A stretch of DNA of 64,000 nt from Winslowiella toletana. GTDB taxonomy: Bacteria; Pseudomonadota; Gammaproteobacteria; Enterobacterales; Enterobacteriaceae. Below are positions 61,659 through 64,000 of the stretch, in pieces. Below the pieces are notes generated by a model. It made no database searches. It was not told the origin of the DNA and was given only the letters and a program-made list of their open reading frames with translations. A program made the position numbers and the translations under genes. The stretch spans positions 4,216,001-4,280,000 of the forward strand of contig NZ_JAGGMQ010000001.1 in assembly GCF_017875465.1 (NCBI RefSeq), given 5' to 3'. The number at the start of each line of letters is the position of its first letter. Positions within the stretch are counted from its first letter, which is position 1.

Positions 61659-62314
61659 GTCGCCCCTTGTTGCTGCAGCACGGCAGGCATCATCTGCTGA
61701 CCATACTTTTGCCAGCGACCTGCATCATGATTCAGGGTGATATTTCGTTGCTGCACCTGCCGGGCATCAATGCCGTGTGCCTGCGCCCAGTGTTCAATAC
61801 GATTGTCATCGCCCTGGCTGTCCACCAGATAGATATCTAGCGGACGGCGTTCTGCCAGCAGCTCGCGCAGCTTGTTATCACAATCCGGGCAATTTTCACG
61901 AACGAATAGCGCCAGCCGTTGGGAGCCATTGGTTATCATGCCAGCCGTACGAATGGGCGTTAGATCGGGATAAAGCCGCTTCCACGCAGCATCATAGGCA
62001 CGCTGAAACGACAATTCTCGTTCCACACGCAGGTACTCTTTTTTTACCAGCAGTTCGGCAAAGTGGCGGCGTTCCTCTTCGCTTGTCGCTTCAACTCCCA
62101 GTGTGGTTAAGGGATCCAATCCAGGTGACCAGATTCCGCGTTCTTCCAGTTTTAGCTGCTGGTATCGCAGCCATTCCGCCGTAGTCAGCCCCCAGCGGCT
62201 GGATTGCTGTTTTATGGTAAGAGGTTGCAGAACCAGAGGCTGCGCCTGCAATGGTGAATCTGTTGCCCAAACTGGTGACAATATCATCGGTAAAAGCCAG
62301 GATAATTCAGTCAT
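61637..62314 (-). CDS. ICE protein TIGR03759 family
   Basis: A 225-aa exported protein with a hydrophobic start (MTELSWLLPMILSPVWA). Family features are the WGLTTAEWLRYQQLKLEERGIWSPGLDPLTTLGVEA block and a later thioredoxin-like FVRENCPDCDNKLRELL with a CPDC motif, suggesting disulfide chemistry in the periplasm. I start at ATG 62314, preceded by AGGGAGC; the longer frame to 62407 overlaps the next gene and lacks a signal. Confidence 0.87.
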   Translation of the reverse strand: MTELSWLLPMILSPVWATDSPLQAQPLVLQPLTIKQQSSRWGLTTAEWLRYQQLKLEERGIWSPGLDPLTTLGVEATSEEERRHFAELLVKKEYLRVERELSFQRAYDAAWKRLYPDLTPIRTAGMITNGSQRLALFVRENCPDCDNKLRELLAERRPLDIYLVDSQGDDNRIEHWAQAHGIDARQVQQRNITLNHDAGRWQKYGQQMMPAVLQQQGATWQIVSP

Positions 62315-62316
62315 CG

Positions 62317-62931
62317 TCAGCTCCCTGTAACAGGTGCATGCAGCTTCAGATGCACTTTTCCCGTCACAAAGGTGGCCCACTGGCCATTGATATTGATTAG
62401 TTGCCATTTATGCCAGTGCTCACCAATACGCAGTAAAATTGTCTGATCAATGTTCCTGCCGTGTAACGGCATAATGACTGCCAGCGCTATACCCGCGCGG
62501 TACTCGACTCCCTCAAGAGTAAAAGGGGCCATTGCGGCCCGACGGGGAGTGGTGGCGGGAGGGCGGCGAAGGGGAATAACTGCCGCCTGTGGAGGAGTCG
62601 GTGGCTTCAATGCAGCAACTTCTTTCTGCACTTCAGCCAGTGAAGATTGCAGCGCCTGATTGCTGTTCTTCAGTTCGTTAAGCATTTTCGTATGGTTCAG
62701 GATTTCTTTGGGCTGATAGACCCGCAGCGCATTAATACGCTGGTTGAACGTCTGAAGATCTGGCTGAGGGCGATTTTCCAGCTGATTAATACGCTGCTGC
62801 ATTTCTGCCAACAAATGATCTGTCTGCGTTCTGATTTTGCTGAGGTTGTGATAGCACAGCAGCAGGAGTGTGCTGAGGCCGCTAATCAGTACCAGCAAGA
62901 TCAGGTCGCAATGTCGAAGCTTATCCGGCAT
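62317..62931 (-). CDS. membrane-anchored coiled-coil ICE protein
   Basis: A 204-aa protein with one N-terminal membrane helix (LILLVLISGLSTLLLLCY), a helical coiled-coil region (about 30-105, TDHLLAEMQQRINQLEN...SSLAEVQKEVAAL), a Pro/Arg linker and a small beta-rich C-terminal domain (YRAGIALAVIMPL...LLRIGEHWHKWQLININGQW). It lies between PilL and TIGR03759 in the usual place of the PFGI-1-class type IV pilus-associated genes. Exact family not recognised. It overlaps PilL by 11 bp. Confidence 0.75.
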   Translation of the reverse strand: MPDKLRHCDLILLVLISGLSTLLLLCYHNLSKIRTQTDHLLAEMQQRINQLENRPQPDLQTFNQRINALRVYQPKEILNHTKMLNELKNSNQALQSSLAEVQKEVAALKPPTPPQAAVIPLRRPPATTPRRAAMAPFTLEGVEYRAGIALAVIMPLHGRNIDQTILLRIGEHWHKWQLININGQWATFVTGKVHLKLHAPVTGS

Positions 62932-63412
62932 AGCTCGCTCCTGTTTTTAGCGGGTATGGCTGAAGACGGAAGCAAACGATGCGATACAAGCGATCAACAG
63001 TAAGCCGCCATACCGGGCCTGCCAGCACCTGAAGTGCTTCATGGAGCGGTATCGGCCCAAGATGGGTTTGCGCCAGCGGCAGTGGCTGCTGATAGAGCAG
63101 TTGTCTTTGCTGACTGGCGAAACAGAGCGAGTAGCCGCTATCACGCAGCAGGTAGCGGATAGCTTCACTGACGGTGGGTTTAACATCAGCAGGAATTGAT
63201 ACATCAATAATCTGATTAAGTGGGTCGCGTTGTTCAGCGGCGGGTTCAGTATTGATCATCAGGTAACGATCGCCATGTATGACTGCTGGTGGCGTTTGGG
63301 AGGTGGGTGCTAACTGGGTGGCGCGGGAAGATGACGTCGCCGGGATGGCCTCAGGCTCTGTATTACAGCCAGCCATTAACATTACTATCCCAACCAGAAT
63401 GATATTTCTCAT
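62921..63412 (-). CDS. pilL: PilL N-terminal-domain lipoprotein
   Basis: A 163-aa lipoprotein with lipobox LMAGC (lipidated Cys16). The body is the PilL_N type: RYLMINTEPAAEQRDPLNQIIDVSIP...TVSEAIRYLLRDSGYSL, a secretin N-domain-like fold, ending LHEALQVLAGPVWRLTVDRLYRIVCFRL. PilL is a pilus assembly or secretin partner in PFGI-1-type ICEs. The ATG at 63412 begins MRNIILVGIVMLMAGC. Confidence 0.85.
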   Translation of the reverse strand: MRNIILVGIVMLMAGCNTEPEAIPATSSSRATQLAPTSQTPPAVIHGDRYLMINTEPAAEQRDPLNQIIDVSIPADVKPTVSEAIRYLLRDSGYSLCFASQQRQLLYQQPLPLAQTHLGPIPLHEALQVLAGPVWRLTVDRLYRIVCFRLQPYPLKTGASYAG

Positions 63413-63486
63413 TACTGAAAACCCTGAACAGTTGAATTCTGCTGGCAGGATGGCGGGGAATGACTGGCGCAGCCAGAATCAATTGT

Positions 63487-63942
63487 TTATGGCTGCAGAA
63501 GAATAACGGGGGAGTTTATCGACCTGAGTTGCCGCAGGATAAAGGTCATTACTGAAACCTGACTGTTAATTATCTGCCTTTCATATTCTATAGTCATCAG
63601 GCCGTTTTTAAGCGCTGATGTAGTCTCTGGTTGCTGCAATATTTCCTGCAGGGCAGGCGTTCCGGATCGGTTGTTAGCAAGATTGCGCCAGCGTAAAAAA
63701 GTTGCGCCAGAGCGAGCAGGATTACGCGTTAATATCAGCGGCAGATAACGAACGGGCAGGGTATAGACGCTCTGCACCAGGCGGTTTTGCATGGTGCAGA
63801 GCTGGTCTCTGGTCTGGTTTATTTCTTCAATTAATGCCGCAACCTCTCCCTTACCCTTAAAGGCCATTAAAAGGCCCTTTAGCGAGCTTTTGCGGGCAGT
63901 GAGATCGTAATCACTATCGGTTAACGGCAGCCAGCTGATCAT
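63487..63942 (-). CDS. DUF3158-like ICE protein
   Basis: A 151-aa soluble protein with LKGLLMAFKGKGEVAALIEEINQTRDQL, RYLPLILTRNPARSGATFLRWR and long helices. This resembles DUF3158 proteins that lie in the early region of PFGI-1-like ICEs. Function unknown. Start at ATG 63942 follows AAGGAG, which also ends the upstream gene's coding sequence. Confidence 0.65.
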   Translation of the reverse strand: MISWLPLTDSDYDLTARKSSLKGLLMAFKGKGEVAALIEEINQTRDQLCTMQNRLVQSVYTLPVRYLPLILTRNPARSGATFLRWRNLANNRSGTPALQEILQQPETTSALKNGLMTIEYERQIINSQVSVMTFILRQLRSINSPVILLQP

Positions 63943-63944
63943 CG

Positions 63945-64000
63945 CTACTCCTTTGATTGATCTGATTCCGGCGTCTGTTTAACGTCCTGCGTGCTGGTCA
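63945..64000 (-). CDS. 3' end of an upstream ICE gene, cut by window edge
   Basis: The minus strand reads ...STQDVKQTPESDQSKE then TAG at 63945-63947, with the DUF3158-like gene starting 3 bp later. The tail is charged and polar. Too little is visible to name the family. Confidence 0.5.
   Translation of the reverse strand, partial: TSTQDVKQTPESDQSKE

Larger units (their letters stand above)
28890..64000. mobile_element. integrative conjugative element at leuZ, PFGI-1/SPI-7-like (MPF_G, MOBH), right end outside window
   Basis: Integrase next to a tRNA, MOBH relaxase, ArdC antirestriction gene, and a full run of leftward transfer genes of the families found together only in the PFGI-1/ICEHin1056 class (RAQPRD, DUF3262, DUF4400, VirB4-like ATPase, TraD, SLT transglycosylase, PilL). 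The left boundary is placed just after leuZ; the true att core was not identified. Cargo and regulatory inserts interrupt the core in several places. Whether it can still move depends on the traD frameshift and on the part not seen. Confidence 0.88.

Overview
The window is an enterobacterial chromosome, most likely Erwiniaceae (Pantoea, Erwinia or a close relative). Gene content and order for the first 28.9 kb follow E. coli blocks: rlmI-yccX-tusE-yccA-serT, agp, yccJ-wrbA, rutABCDEFG/rutR, then sdiA, yecF-uvrY-uvrC-pgsA-glyW-cysT-leuZ. An acyl-homoserine-lactone synthase gene lies directly beside sdiA, a placement I recall being reported for Pantoea and Erwinia. From 28.9 kb to the right edge the window is a large, incomplete integrative conjugative element (ICE).

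Backbone (1-28,889). Two identical tRNA-Ser(UGA) genes, within a 95-bp direct repeat, bracket a 3-kb accessory segment (LuxR-type regulator, VOC protein, MHS-type MFS transporter). Then come a periplasmic glucose-1-phosphatase with an unusual 107-residue Ala/Lys-rich tail, an aldehyde dehydrogenase, yccJ and wrbA, a 32-aa ORF with its own terminator, a KGG-repeat stress protein, and an EamA transporter whose 3' coding end carries the terminator of the converging rut operon. The complete rut pyrimidine-degradation operon faces rutR. cycA, an extensin-like protein and a DUF4396-like membrane protein follow. The sdiA-luxI pair is separated by a perfect 20-bp palindrome and two leader hairpins. 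glpM, yecF, uvrY-uvrC, pgsA and a three-tRNA operon end the backbone.

ICE (about 28,890 to beyond 64,000). A P4-type tyrosine integrase lies just downstream of leuZ. The transfer genes run leftward and are of the PFGI-1/SPI-7 type: MPF_G-type secretion genes (RAQPRD and the TIGR037xx families, a VirB4-like ATPase, a TraD coupling protein, a transglycosylase, PilL) and a MOBH relaxase. Two look-alike regulatory cassettes (leftward Ner/Nlp protein, rightward pair of XRE proteins) sit at 30.7-31.7 kb and 43.8-45.0 kb. A group II intron with a full RT-maturase-HNH protein interrupts an ardC antirestriction gene exactly between codons. The traD reading frame is split at a perfect A AAA AAG slippery heptamer.

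Cargo. Between the RAQPRD gene and the DUF4400 gene sits an AT-rich two-gene operon. It encodes a 1,356-residue P-loop (STAND/NACHT-like) protein ending in a PD-(D/E)xK nuclease domain, followed 12 bp later by a TPR-like protein ending in a HEPN RNase motif. I did not match this pair to a named defence system and consider it the best candidate for something undescribed. A second AT-rich gene of unknown function (38,251-39,348) sits between the ardC and traG regions.
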